Positions 54,104 through 62,780 of a DNA stretch of 64,000 bases are shown piece after piece. The translations under genes and the position numbers were made by a program. Source of the stretch: Pseudarthrobacter defluvii (GTDB lineage Bacteria; Actinomycetota; Actinomycetes; Actinomycetales; Micrococcaceae); the NCBI RefSeq assembly GCF_030816725.1, contig NZ_JAUSYG010000001.1:2852001-2916000 (forward strand), given 5' to 3'. The notes below the pieces were generated by a model, which did not search any database, was not told the origin of the DNA, and saw nothing but the letters and a program-made list of their open reading frames with translations. How positions within the stretch are numbered: the first letter of the stretch is position 1; the number at the start of each line of letters is the position of its first letter.

Positions 54104-55516
54104 GTGACTGTTGACCGCACTGTCGAGACCGGCGTACAGCCCGGTCCTGCCCGCACTACTGACGCCCCTGTCCTTGAATTCCGCCCCGGCCGCTGGATCG
54201 CCAACTGGGACGCGGAAAACAAGGAACAGTGGGAAACCGCCGGCCGGGCCATCGCGCGCCGCAACCTGAACTGGTCCATCTTCGCCGAGTTCCTGGGCTT
54301 CGTGGTGTGGCAGCTCTGGTCCATCGTGGTGGTCCAGCTTCCCGCCGCCGGCTTCACCTTCTCCACCTCGGAAATCTTCTGGCTCATCTCCATGCCAAGC
54401 CTGGTGGGCGCCACCCTCCGGATTCCCTACACCTTCATGGTCCCCCGCTTCGGTGGCCGGAACTGGACCATCGTGTCCGCCCTGCTGCTCCTGATCCCGT
54501 CCACGGGGCTGGCCCTGTGTGTCTCCAACCCGGAAACACCGTTCGGCGTCATGCTCCTGGTGGCGGCCCTGGCAGGCTTCGGCGGCGGCAACTTCGCCAG
54601 TTCGATGGCGAACATCACCTTCTTCTACCCGGCCCGGGAAAAGGGCTGGGCGCTGGGACTGAACGCCGCCGGCGGAAACCTGGGCGCCGCCGTCGCCCAG
54701 CTTGCCGTTCCCATCGTCATCACCCTGCTGGCTGCCGGCACCGTCAACCTTCCCATGGCGGGCTGGATGTGGGTTCCCTTCATCCTGCTGGCCGCGTTTG
54801 GGGCTTTCAAATACATGAACAACCTCACCAGCGCCAAGGGTGATGTGGCCGGCTCGGTCGCAGCGCTCAAGGAGCCGCACCTGTGGGTCATGGCGCTGCT
54901 GTACATCGGTACCTTCGGCTCCTTCATCGGCTTCGCCGGCGTGTTCCCCAAGCTGATCAAAGATTATTTCCCCGAGTTCTCCTCCATAGGGGTGGGATCC
55001 GTTGCGCTGTCCCTGGCGTTCCTCGGCCCCCTGGTGGGATCCCTGGCCCGCCCCTACGGCGGCCGCATGGCGGACCGGATGGGCGGGGCCCGGATGACGG
55101 TGTCCGCCTTCGCCGCGATGGCTGTGATCACGCTGACCATGGTGTGGACCCTGCCGCTGAAGAACTTCCTGCTCTTCCTGGTCCTCTTCCTGATGCTTTT
55201 CACCGCCAGCGGCTTCGGCAACGGTGCAACGTACCGGATGATTCCCGTCATCTTCGCCACCTCCAGCCGGGCGGCCCGCAAGGGTGCAAGCTCAGTGGCC
55301 ACCCAGCGCCTGGCGTCCTCGGCCCTCGGGCTGATCTCCGCAATCGGCGCCTACGGCGGCTTCGTGATCCCCCAGGTCCTGAACGCCTCCAGCACCGCGA
55401 GCGGTTCCTACACACCCGCCTTCTACGGCTTCGTCGGCGCGTACGTCCTGATGCTGCTGGTCTGCTGGACCTGCTACATCCGCAACGCCGGCCGGAACGC
55501 GATGGGACACGTCTAA
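54104..55516 (+). CDS. narK: Nitrate/nitrite transporter (NarK family)
   Basis: A 470-residue major facilitator importing nitrate, possibly exchanging nitrite. The two nitrate-signature regions are present: GGGNFASSMANITFFYPAREK in the first half and SGFGNGATYRMIPVIF in the second. The substrate-binding arginines lie in ATLRIPYTF and TYRMIP. A 50-residue hydrophilic N-terminus precedes helix 1. The start is GTG at 54104 behind GAAGGAGG. It is the first gene of a nitrate assimilation operon; the next gene starts one base after its stop. Control by the nitrogen regulator GlnR is suggested by the upstream box. Confidence 0.94.
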   Translation: MTVDRTVETGVQPGPARTTDAPVLEFRPGRWIANWDAENKEQWETAGRAIARRNLNWSIFAEFLGFVVWQLWSIVVVQLPAAGFTFSTSEIFWLISMPSLVGATLRIPYTFMVPRFGGRNWTIVSALLLLIPSTGLALCVSNPETPFGVMLLVAALAGFGGGNFASSMANITFFYPAREKGWALGLNAAGGNLGAAVAQLAVPIVITLLAAGTVNLPMAGWMWVPFILLAAFGAFKYMNNLTSAKGDVAGSVAALKEPHLWVMALLYIGTFGSFIGFAGVFPKLIKDYFPEFSSIGVGSVALSLAFLGPLVGSLARPYGGRMADRMGGARMTVSAFAAMAVITLTMVWTLPLKNFLLFLVLFLMLFTASGFGNGATYRMIPVIFATSSRAARKGASSVATQRLASSALGLISAIGAYGGFVIPQVLNASSTASGSYTPAFYGFVGAYVLMLLVCWTCYIRNAGRNAMGHV

Positions 55517-55517
55517 C

Positions 55518-57773
55518 ATGACCCAAAGCGCCGAAACGCACTGCCCCTACTGTGCCCTGCAGTGCGCCATGACGCTCACGTCCCCGGCGCGACTGGTCCC
55601 GACTGCCCAGCCGGGGCCAGGCAGCGCCCGTGGCCCAGCGGAAGCAGCCGGTTCCGTGCCTGCACTACCTGAACCTTCCCCTGTGCCCTCCCCTGCACTG
55701 GACGTCACGGGCCGGGACTTCCCCACCAACCGGGGCGGGCTGTGCCGCAAGGGCTGGACCTCACCAAAGCTCCTGAACCACCCCGGCAGGATCACCGAGC
55801 CCCTGCTGAAGGGGGCCGACGGCCTACATCGGCCCATCGCCTGGGACCAGGCCCTGGACCTGGCTGCCCAGGCAGTGAAGGACGCCCGCAGCCGCTACGG
55901 CGCGGACGCCGTCGGGGTCTTCGGCGGGGGCGGCCTCACCAACGAAAAGGCCTACATGCTGGGCAAGTTCGCCAGGCTGGCCCTGCGCACTTCGCGGATC
56001 GACTACAACGGCCGCTTCTGCATGTCCTCTGCAGCTGCCGCGGGAATGCGGGCCTTCGGCGTGGACCGGGGCCTTCCCTTCCCGCTGGAGGCGCTGGACA
56101 CCGCCAGCACCATCCTGATGCTGGGCTCCAATGTTGCCGAGACCATGCCGCCCTTCGTGCAGCACCTGAAAGGCGCCCGCGACGCCGGCGGCCTGATCGT
56201 GGTGGATCCGCGCCGTTCCGCCACCGCCGCGTTCACGGCCGACGGCGGCGGCCTCCACCTCCAGCCCCTGCCGGGCACCGACCTCACCCTGCTGCTGGGC
56301 CTGTCCCACGTGGTCATCCACGAAAACCTGGTGGACACCGCCTACCTCCAGGAGCGCAGCACGGGCTACCGCGCGGTGGTCCGCAGCGTCAACGCCTTCT
56401 GGCCCGAACGCGTCCAGTCGTTGACCGGCGTCCCCGCGGAGTTCATCCGGCAAACCGCCCGGATGCTTGCCGCCGGCGCCCGGGCGGGCGGCAGCTACAT
56501 CCTCACCGGGCGCGGCGTGGAGCAGCACGTGGACGGCACGGACACCGCAACTGCCGCCATCAACCTCAGCCTCCTGCTGGGCCTGCCCGGCTCGGCCCGC
56601 AGCGGCTACGGCACCCTCACGGGCCAGGGCAACGGCCAGGGCGGCCGTGAGCACGGCCAGAAGGCGGACCAGCTGCCGGGCTACCGAAAAATCACCGACC
56701 CCGCCGCCCGCGCACACGTCGCGGCTGTCTGGGGGGTCCCCGAGAATCTGATCCCCGGCCCCGGCCTGCCCGCCGTGCAGCTGCTTCAGTCACTGGGAAA
56801 GCCCGACGGCGTCCGGTGCCTTTTTGTCCATGCCTCCAACATTGCGGTGGCAGCCCCTGACGCCAACGCCGTAATCGAGGGGCTGCGGAGCCTGGACTTC
56901 CTGGTGGTCTGCGACTTCTTCCTGTCCGAAACCGCTGCGGAGGCGGACCTGATCCTTCCCGTGCTCCAGTGGGCCGAGGAGGAAGGCACCCTGACCAACC
57001 TCGAAGGCCGCGTCCTGCGCCGCCGCCGCGCCATCTCCCCACCTGCCGGCGCCCGCAGCGAGCTCTGGATCATGGCCCGCCTGGCGGAGCGGCTGGATGC
57101 CCCCTCCACCTACAGCGAGGATCCGGAAACGGTCTTCGAGGAACTCCGCCTGGCTTCCGCGGGTGGCCTGGCCGACTACTCCGGCATCGACTACGCGATG
57201 CTGGACCGCGGCGAGGCCGCCTACTGGCCCTATCCGGCGGGCAGCACCGGCACGCCCCGGCTGTTCCGGGACCGCTTTGCGCACCCCGACGGCAAGGCAG
57301 TCATGGTCCCGGTGACGCCGCGCCGCCGTCGTACTCCCGTCGCGGACCCCGCCGGGCACGCGACAGACCCTGCCGCCAAAGCCATGACCCTCATCACCGG
57401 CCGGCTCCTGGAGCACTACCAGTCCGGCGCCCAGACGCGGCGGGTGGCCGAGCTTCTCGAAGCCCAGCCCGGGGCAACGGTGCAGATCCACCCCTCGGCG
57501 GCGGATGCCATGGGCATCACCGCGGAATCACTGGTCTCCGTGGCCAACGGGCGCGGCGAGGTGGTGTGCCCGGCGGAACTCAGCACGGCCATCCGCCCCG
57601 AGACGGTCTTCCTGCCCTTCCACTTCCCCGGGGCCGAAAGCGCCAACCGGCTGACCGAAGCCGCCACCGATCCGGTATCCGGGATGCCCGAGTTCAAGTT
57701 CAACACCGTATGGGTCCGGCCAGTCTCCGCACCCGGTTCCGCCCGCATGCTGCAAACGACGGAGGCTTCATGA
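55518..57773 (+). CDS. Assimilatory nitrate reductase, molybdopterin catalytic subunit
   Basis: A 751-residue molybdopterin oxidoreductase reducing nitrate to nitrite in the cytoplasm. The [4Fe-4S] ligands are C9, C12, C16 (CPYCALQC) and C76 (LCRKGW). A Pro/Ala-rich insert of about 35 residues lengthens the gap between C16 and C76. The probable molybdenum ligand is C168 in YNGRFCMSSAA. The GSNVAETMPP, ILTGRGVEQH, LTGQGNGQGGREHG and C-terminal HFPGAESANRLT regions are family hallmarks. There is no twin-arginine signal. The stop overlaps the FAD protein start (ATGA). This is the NasA/NasC type; the assimilatory role is inferred from the operon. Confidence 0.93.
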   Translation: MTQSAETHCPYCALQCAMTLTSPARLVPTAQPGPGSARGPAEAAGSVPALPEPSPVPSPALDVTGRDFPTNRGGLCRKGWTSPKLLNHPGRITEPLLKGADGLHRPIAWDQALDLAAQAVKDARSRYGADAVGVFGGGGLTNEKAYMLGKFARLALRTSRIDYNGRFCMSSAAAAGMRAFGVDRGLPFPLEALDTASTILMLGSNVAETMPPFVQHLKGARDAGGLIVVDPRRSATAAFTADGGGLHLQPLPGTDLTLLLGLSHVVIHENLVDTAYLQERSTGYRAVVRSVNAFWPERVQSLTGVPAEFIRQTARMLAAGARAGGSYILTGRGVEQHVDGTDTATAAINLSLLLGLPGSARSGYGTLTGQGNGQGGREHGQKADQLPGYRKITDPAARAHVAAVWGVPENLIPGPGLPAVQLLQSLGKPDGVRCLFVHASNIAVAAPDANAVIEGLRSLDFLVVCDFFLSETAAEADLILPVLQWAEEEGTLTNLEGRVLRRRRAISPPAGARSELWIMARLAERLDAPSTYSEDPETVFEELRLASAGGLADYSGIDYAMLDRGEAAYWPYPAGSTGTPRLFRDRFAHPDGKAVMVPVTPRRRRTPVADPAGHATDPAAKAMTLITGRLLEHYQSGAQTRRVAELLEAQPGATVQIHPSAADAMGITAESLVSVANGRGEVVCPAELSTAIRPETVFLPFHFPGAESANRLTEAATDPVSGMPEFKFNTVWVRPVSAPGSARMLQTTEAS

Positions 57774-59329
57774 GCGAGCACATTGTCATCGTGGGATTCG
57801 GCCCCGTGGCCGCCAGGCTGGTGGACGAACTCCTGCCCGCCGTGCGCGGAGGCCACATCCGGCTTACCGTGCTGGGCGCGGAGGCCGAGGCTGCCTACAA
57901 CCGCGTGCTCGTGGCCGACCTTGGCGTCGGCCGGACCACCGCCGACGCCCTGGCACTTGCCGATGCCGCCGAACTGGCGGCCCAGGGCGTGGACGTCCGG
58001 CTGGGCGTGCGGGTGAAGCGCGTGGACAGGGCCCGGCAGCAGGTCCTGCTGGCCGAAGGACCTCCCCTGCCCTACGACCGGCTGGTTTTCGCCACCGGAT
58101 CCCGACCGGTGATTCCCAACCTCACCGGCATCAACCCGGACCCGTCCTCCCCTGTGCTTCCCGCCGGAGTCACGGCACTGCGGGACCTTCGCGATGCCAA
58201 TGTCCTGCGCAACGCGGTGGACGGCGGCAAGCGGGTGGTGGTGCTGGGCGGCGGCGTCCTGGGCCTGGAGACAGCCTTGGCCGCGGCGGAGGAAGGCGCC
58301 ACCGTCACCGTGGTCCACAACGGACCTCATCCGCTGGGGCGCAGCATCGACCGCGGCGGCGGGGCCGTCCTGGCCGCCGGCCTGCGCCGCTGCGGAGTCC
58401 GGGTTGCGGGCAACGCACGCTCAACAGGGGTTGAGCACAACGCGCCCGACGGCGGGTTCTCGGCTTTGCTGCTTGATGACGGGTCCGCGATTGACGGCGA
58501 CCTCCTGGTCATCTCATGCGGGGTCCGTCCCCGGGCGGAGTTGGCCGACGGCTGCGGGCTCTCCACCGGCACCGGAATCCTGGTGGACCACCGGCTGCGC
58601 GCACATCACGAACCGCACATCTTCGCCGTCGGCGACTGCGCCGAGGTCCGCTGCCCGGACCCTGACTGTGCCGCGTGCCGGAACACCAGCGGACCCTCTG
58701 GGCTGGTGGGCCCAGGCTGGCGGCAGGCCGAGTGGCTGGCGGGCTACCTCACCCTGCTTGCCTCCGGCCTGGTGGAGGACGCTGAGCTGCTGCCCGCCCT
58801 GCCGCCGGAACAACCCGGCGTCGTAGTCCTGAAAGCCCGGGGCATGAACATGGCGGTGGCCGGGAATAACGCCGCCGATCCCTGGGACGAGGAAGCACTG
58901 ACGGCGGGAGCCGCCAACGGCAGACCGCGACTGCAGATCGCACAATGGGCCGATCCGGAGCATGGCCGGTACGTCAAGATGACCACGCGCGGGGGCGTGC
59001 TGGAAGGCCTGGTGGCGGTTGGGATGCCCCGCACTGCCGCCGAACTGGTGGGGCTCTTCGAACGCGGGGCCGAACTCCCTGCCGACCGTTCACTGCTCCT
59101 GCGCCTGGACGGACCGGACCAGCTGCCCGGGGCCGGCGCGGCGGATCCGGCCGGCACCGTCTGCCGGTGCGCCGGGGTCAGCGGATCCGCCATCACCGCA
59201 GCCGTAACCGACGGCTGCTCCACCGTGGCGGACGTTTCCAAAGCCACCCGCGCCGGTACCGGCTGCGGCGGCTGCCATGAGGACATCAAGGGGCTCATTG
59301 AAAAGCACTTCCAGGCGGTTACGGCCTGA
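57770..59329 (+). CDS. FAD-dependent electron donor with C-terminal [2Fe-2S] BFD-like domain
   Basis: A 519-residue flavoprotein resembling the N-terminal half of NADH-nitrite reductase (NirB) and the NasB electron-transfer subunit. The FAD loop is IVGFGPVAARLV, and the NAD(P)H loop is VVVLGGGVLGLETALAA. GDCAE marks the second FAD contact. It is followed by an unusual cysteine-rich insert (CPDPDCAAC). The C-terminal 55 residues form a bacterioferritin-associated-ferredoxin-like [2Fe-2S] domain with C465, C467, C499 and C502. There is no sirohaem domain, so it is not a nitrite reductase. The ATG overlaps the nitrate reductase stop. It should pass electrons from NAD(P)H to that enzyme. Confidence 0.9.
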   Translation: MSEHIVIVGFGPVAARLVDELLPAVRGGHIRLTVLGAEAEAAYNRVLVADLGVGRTTADALALADAAELAAQGVDVRLGVRVKRVDRARQQVLLAEGPPLPYDRLVFATGSRPVIPNLTGINPDPSSPVLPAGVTALRDLRDANVLRNAVDGGKRVVVLGGGVLGLETALAAAEEGATVTVVHNGPHPLGRSIDRGGGAVLAAGLRRCGVRVAGNARSTGVEHNAPDGGFSALLLDDGSAIDGDLLVISCGVRPRAELADGCGLSTGTGILVDHRLRAHHEPHIFAVGDCAEVRCPDPDCAACRNTSGPSGLVGPGWRQAEWLAGYLTLLASGLVEDAELLPALPPEQPGVVVLKARGMNMAVAGNNAADPWDEEALTAGAANGRPRLQIAQWADPEHGRYVKMTTRGGVLEGLVAVGMPRTAAELVGLFERGAELPADRSLLLRLDGPDQLPGAGAADPAGTVCRCAGVSGSAITAAVTDGCSTVADVSKATRAGTGCGGCHEDIKGLIEKHFQAVTA

Positions 59330-59345
59330 CCTGTTTCCTTGAGCG

Positions 59346-59939
59346 TCAGAATTCGATGCCGCGCACCAGGGTGATGAGCTGTTCCTTCGTTTGCCCGGCT
59401 GTCGGCCCCGACGGGGAGATCAGGACCTGGGCCGTGAATGTGCCGATGTTCCGGCCCCTCACTGCAGAGATCGACATCATGGTAACCGGCATGTCGCCGG
59501 CTGGACGGAGGGACTTCGGGCCCGCACCTTCCGTTGCCATGGAGAACGACGCACTGTCCCCGATGCCATCCACCGGCTCGCCATGCGCGCCAAGACCACC
59601 CAGCGGTGACGCTGCGCCCGCCAGGACTTCGATCGAGAAAATCATGGAGTCCGGACCCGGCTTGCCCAGCTCACCAAACGTGTAACGGCAGTTGGCCTCG
59701 TACGGAAGGATCTGCGGCGGGGCCTTGGCACCGAACGCCTGCTGCACCTCCTCCGGACTGGCCAGGGCGCACACCGGGCTATTGGTCGTGGCTGGGGCAC
59801 CGACGGCCGGGGCCGCCGGAACACTAAGTTCGGTGCCGTTGCCCCAACCCGCTTCCACTGCCGCCTCCACGAGCGCGCGATCGCGTCGCCGTCGGGAAGC
59901 CCGGACGGACGCAGGGCCCCGATACCCGCCCTCCTGCAT
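59346..59939 (-). CDS. DUF3558-like protein with questionable N-terminus
   Basis: A 197-residue protein resembling DUF3558-type actinobacterial lipoproteins. Recognisable parts are VCALASPEEVQQAFGA, ANCRYTFGELG, IGDSASFSM and GTFTAQVLISP, with two cysteines probably forming a disulfide. Family members normally carry a signal peptide or lipobox. Here the ATG at 59939 gives an Arg-rich, non-hydrophobic start (MQEGGYRGPASVRASRRRRD) and no strong ribosome site. In the +1-shifted frame just upstream, MNSLLMLIP begins instead. A frameshift, an internal GTG start or loss of the export signal are all possible. The gene is convergent with the nitrate operon. Confidence 0.55.
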   Translation of the reverse strand: MQEGGYRGPASVRASRRRRDRALVEAAVEAGWGNGTELSVPAAPAVGAPATTNSPVCALASPEEVQQAFGAKAPPQILPYEANCRYTFGELGKPGPDSMIFSIEVLAGAASPLGGLGAHGEPVDGIGDSASFSMATEGAGPKSLRPAGDMPVTMMSISAVRGRNIGTFTAQVLISPSGPTAGQTKEQLITLVRGIEF

Positions 59940-60077
59940 CGGGCCCGGGGGATCAGCATCAGCAGGCTGTTCATGGCATCAGTGTGGCGATGGGTGGCGC
60001 CGTTTCCCAGAGCCCAAAGTACCGCTCCGGCGTAACAGGAATCGGGCAGGCGGCGGCTGGCCGGTAGCATCGGGGCC

Positions 60078-60782
60078 ATGGACGCCGACGACGACGACAT
60101 CACCGATGAACTGCTGGCTGACGCCGCGAAGCTGACCGGGCTGGGCCTGGAACTGCTGGGCCTTGATCCCCACCCCGATGACATGACCCCGGAGCAAAGG
60201 CTCCAGTTCGATCCGGAGGACCTGGAGGAAATGGCTGCGGTCCCGCCGGAGGAACGGCAAAAGGCCGCGCATCAGACCCGCCTGCTGGCTGGACTGCTGT
60301 GGAACTCGTCAAGCGTCCTCATCGACCAACTATTCCGCGATCTCAAAACGCTGGACACACTGGATGGACCAACTCCGTCCGGCATCGCCGGGACGTCGGT
60401 GCTGTCCTCGCTGCCGCCGCAGTTCGCGTCGGAGTACGACTCGAGGTTCACCCAAAAGTTCCTGGTAGTGGCCGCGGACGTTACCGCTTCCCTGGTCCGC
60501 GGCTGGATCGCCCCCGGCTGCCTCGCCGCCGAACTGGTGGTCCGCTGCCTGCTTGACCAGGCGGAGATCACCGAGGAGATTTACGGGCTGGACCTCCCGG
60601 TTGACTGGCGCGCACAGGTTGAGGAAGTCCTGTTGGAGGACGCCGAAAGTGCGCCGCTGTACGGGGACAGCCACGACACTGCGGCCCACGGCGCCTCCGC
60701 CGGATTGGGCGTCCGGCACTGGTTCGAGCCCTTCGGCGCGGGGGACGCCGTCCCGCCGTACGCCTGCTCCCAGGTCTCTTGA
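60078..60782 (+). CDS. Hypothetical acidic cytoplasmic protein
   Basis: No family is recognised for this 234-residue protein. It starts with an acidic run (MDADDDDITDELL) and has helical, amphipathic sequence with no membrane segment or signal. The central part, FTQKFLVVAADVTASLVRGWIAPGCLAAELVVRCLL, is the most hydrophobic and probably forms the core. The C-terminus ends HWFEPFGAGDAVPPYACS. The ATG at 60078 is the first in frame. G+C content and codon use are like the neighbours, supporting a real gene. No operon partner is evident. Confidence 0.7.
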   Translation: MDADDDDITDELLADAAKLTGLGLELLGLDPHPDDMTPEQRLQFDPEDLEEMAAVPPEERQKAAHQTRLLAGLLWNSSSVLIDQLFRDLKTLDTLDGPTPSGIAGTSVLSSLPPQFASEYDSRFTQKFLVVAADVTASLVRGWIAPGCLAAELVVRCLLDQAEITEEIYGLDLPVDWRAQVEEVLLEDAESAPLYGDSHDTAAHGASAGLGVRHWFEPFGAGDAVPPYACSQVS

Positions 60783-60873
60783 CGACTGCGCTCCGGCAGC
60801 ATGTGATGTACGAAGGGTCCGGCCCGGTGCAACGGGCCATGCGGCACCCACGTTTCCCATGAAAGGACTGGAC

Positions 60874-62331
60874 ATGTCCCTGCTCGATTCCGCTCTCTGG
60901 GAGGGCAAGATCCACCTCAACGGCTGGCGCAAGGGCGGAGGCGGGAGCGCCGACGCCGTAGAGCCCGCCACCGGTGACAGGCTCGGCAGCTACGGCGTCG
61001 CCTCGGTGGACGACGTCCGCGAGGCATCGGCCGCCGCAGCCGCGGCGCAGAAGGACTGGGCCATGCGCAGCCCCGAGGACCGCGCTGCCGTGCTGCGCCG
61101 CGCCGGAATGCTCTGGGAGGAACACGCCGCCGAGGTCCAGGACTGGATTGTGCGTGAGTCCGGCGGCATTCCGCCCAAGGCAGCCCTGGAAATCCATATC
61201 GCGGCCAACGAATGCTACGACGCCTCGGCGCTGCCCTCCCTCCCGTCCGGGGACGTGCTCACGTCGAACGAGAACCGCTGGTCCTTCGCGCGCCGGCGGC
61301 CGGTCGGCGTCGTCTCCGTCATTGCTCCGTTCAATTTCCCGCTGATCCTCTCGATCCGTGCCGTTGCTCCCGCGCTGGCCCTCGGCAACGGCGTCCTGCT
61401 CAAGCCGGACCCGCGCACCGCGGTGTGCGGTGGTGTCACGCTGGTGCGCATCTTCGAGGAAGCCGGCCTGCCGCCGGGTTTGCTGTCACTGCTGCCCGGC
61501 GGCGCGGACATCGGCGCCGCCGTCGTCGAGGCACCGGAGGTCCGGGTAATTGCCTTCACGGGCTCGACGGCGGCCGGGCGGAAGATCGGCGAAACGGCCG
61601 GACGCCTGCTCAAGCGCGCACACCTTGAGCTTGGCGGCAACAACGCACTGATTGTGCTGCCGGGCGCAGACCTTGCCAAGGCGGCGTCGGCGGCCGCATT
61701 CGGATCGTTCATGCACCAGGGCCAGATCTGCATGGCGGCCGGGCGGCACATCGTGCACGAGGACATCTATGACGACTACGTCGCCGCGCTGTCCGAAAAG
61801 GCTGCCCACCTGCCGGTCGGTGACCCAAAGAGCGGCACCGTGGCGCTGGGACCTGTCATCGATGAGCGGCAGCTGCACCGTGTGGATGGCATCGTCCAGG
61901 ATGCGGTAAAAGCCGGCGCCCGCGTGGCCGCCGGCGGCACCCACGACGGCCGCTTCTACCAGCCCACCGTCCTGGTGGACCTGAAGCAGGACAGCCCGGC
62001 CTGGAAGGACGAAATCTTCGGGCCCGTCGCCCCGGTGACCAGCTTCTCGACAGTTGAGGAGGCAGTGGCCCTGGCCAACGACAGCGAATACGGCCTGTCC
62101 ATCGGCATCCTGGGCGACGTTGGCCTGGCCATGACCATTGCGGACCAGTTGGACTCCGGCAAGGTCCACATCAACGAACAGACAGTCTCGGACGAGGCCA
62201 ACTCACCGTTCGGCGGCATGAAGGATTCGGGCAACGGCTCACGGATCGGCGGCCACCACGCCAACATGGAGTCCTTCACCGAAATCCAGTGGCTCACCAT
62301 GCGCCCGGACATTGCACCGTATCCGTTCTAG
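60874..62331 (+). CDS. Benzaldehyde-type aldehyde dehydrogenase (NAD+)
   Basis: A 485-residue aldehyde dehydrogenase oxidising aldehydes to acids. Catalytic residues are N154 (APFNFPL), E252 (HLELGGNN) and C286 (HQGQICMAAGR). The C-terminal HINEQTVSDEANSPFGGMKD is typical of the benzaldehyde/vanillin dehydrogenase subgroup, so an aromatic aldehyde is the likeliest substrate. The frame stays open upstream, but the ATG at 60874 is chosen because AAAGGA lies just before it. It stands alone without a catabolic operon around it, and twin hairpins follow its stop. Confidence 0.9.
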   Translation: MSLLDSALWEGKIHLNGWRKGGGGSADAVEPATGDRLGSYGVASVDDVREASAAAAAAQKDWAMRSPEDRAAVLRRAGMLWEEHAAEVQDWIVRESGGIPPKAALEIHIAANECYDASALPSLPSGDVLTSNENRWSFARRRPVGVVSVIAPFNFPLILSIRAVAPALALGNGVLLKPDPRTAVCGGVTLVRIFEEAGLPPGLLSLLPGGADIGAAVVEAPEVRVIAFTGSTAAGRKIGETAGRLLKRAHLELGGNNALIVLPGADLAKAASAAAFGSFMHQGQICMAAGRHIVHEDIYDDYVAALSEKAAHLPVGDPKSGTVALGPVIDERQLHRVDGIVQDAVKAGARVAAGGTHDGRFYQPTVLVDLKQDSPAWKDEIFGPVAPVTSFSTVEEAVALANDSEYGLSIGILGDVGLAMTIADQLDSGKVHINEQTVSDEANSPFGGMKDSGNGSRIGGHHANMESFTEIQWLTMRPDIAPYPF

Positions 62332-62339
62332 GAAAACCT

Positions 62340-62361
62340 GCACGTCCCGGCCGGGACGTGC
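62340..62361. terminator. Perfect 22-base palindrome after the dehydrogenase gene
   Basis: The whole segment is its own reverse complement (arms GCACGTCCCGG/CCGGGACGTGC). As RNA it would form a near loop-less hairpin nine bases after the stop codon. No U-tract follows. It pairs with a second hairpin two bases later, suggesting a bidirectional boundary between convergent genes. Confidence 0.5.
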
Positions 62362-62362
62362 G

Positions 62363-62400
62363 GAGCTGCCGGCCCTGCCGTAGGCCAGGACCGGCAGCTC
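62363..62400. terminator. Second hairpin between convergent genes
   Basis: GAGCTGCCGG (62363-62372) pairs with CCGGCAGCTC (62391-62400) across an 18-base loop. It ends four bases before the stop codon of the small convergent gene. It probably terminates transcription from one or both sides. Confidence 0.5.
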
Positions 62401-62404
62401 GTGC

Positions 62405-62653
62405 TCAGGCCGTTGCTCCTGAATCCAATTCGCCGGCGGCCACGGCCTCTGCGTACTTGGTGAGGTCCGGGCCAGGCTGGAAGTCCACGAACTGACCTTT
62501 CAGCTTCTCAAACAGGAACTCGTACACCTTGTCCTTGCCGGAGCCGGACAGGGATGACGCCGCCTCGAGGACCGCTTCCTGCAGTGCCTTGTCAGCATCC
62601 AGCAGGATCTTCTCCCGCGCCTGCTCGTTCCACTTGATGTCCTGCAGTTCCAT
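62405..62653 (-). CDS. Small conserved-looking acidic protein
   Basis: An 82-residue cytoplasmic protein of unknown function. It is predicted to be mostly helical (DIKWNEQAREKILLDADKALQEAVLEAA) with a central GSGKDKVYEFLFEKLKGQFVDFQPGPDL. The GSGKDK sequence is too short and misplaced for a Walker A motif. The ATG at 62653 has an excellent AAGGAG ribosome site, and codon use is typical of the window. These features support a real gene despite its size. It lies alone between a terminator pair and the quinone dehydrogenase gene. Confidence 0.8.
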   Translation of the reverse strand: MELQDIKWNEQAREKILLDADKALQEAVLEAASSLSGSGKDKVYEFLFEKLKGQFVDFQPGPDLTKYAEAVAAGELDSGATA

Positions 62654-62780
62654 AAGCTTCTCCTTGCGTCGACGCCGGTACAGGAACGGCCGGGAACTTC
62701 ATGGAAATTCCCGGCCGTGCCTGGTTCGAGTCTAGGCAGGACGCCTCGGCGGGGTCCAGCCTCGCGTGCGGCGGAACGCC

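Noticed and set aside
55518..59329. A nitrite reductase function for the FAD/[2Fe-2S] protein
   Set aside because: It lacks the sirohaem/4Fe-4S domain found in NirB and ends after the BFD-like domain, so an electron-donor role is more plausible.
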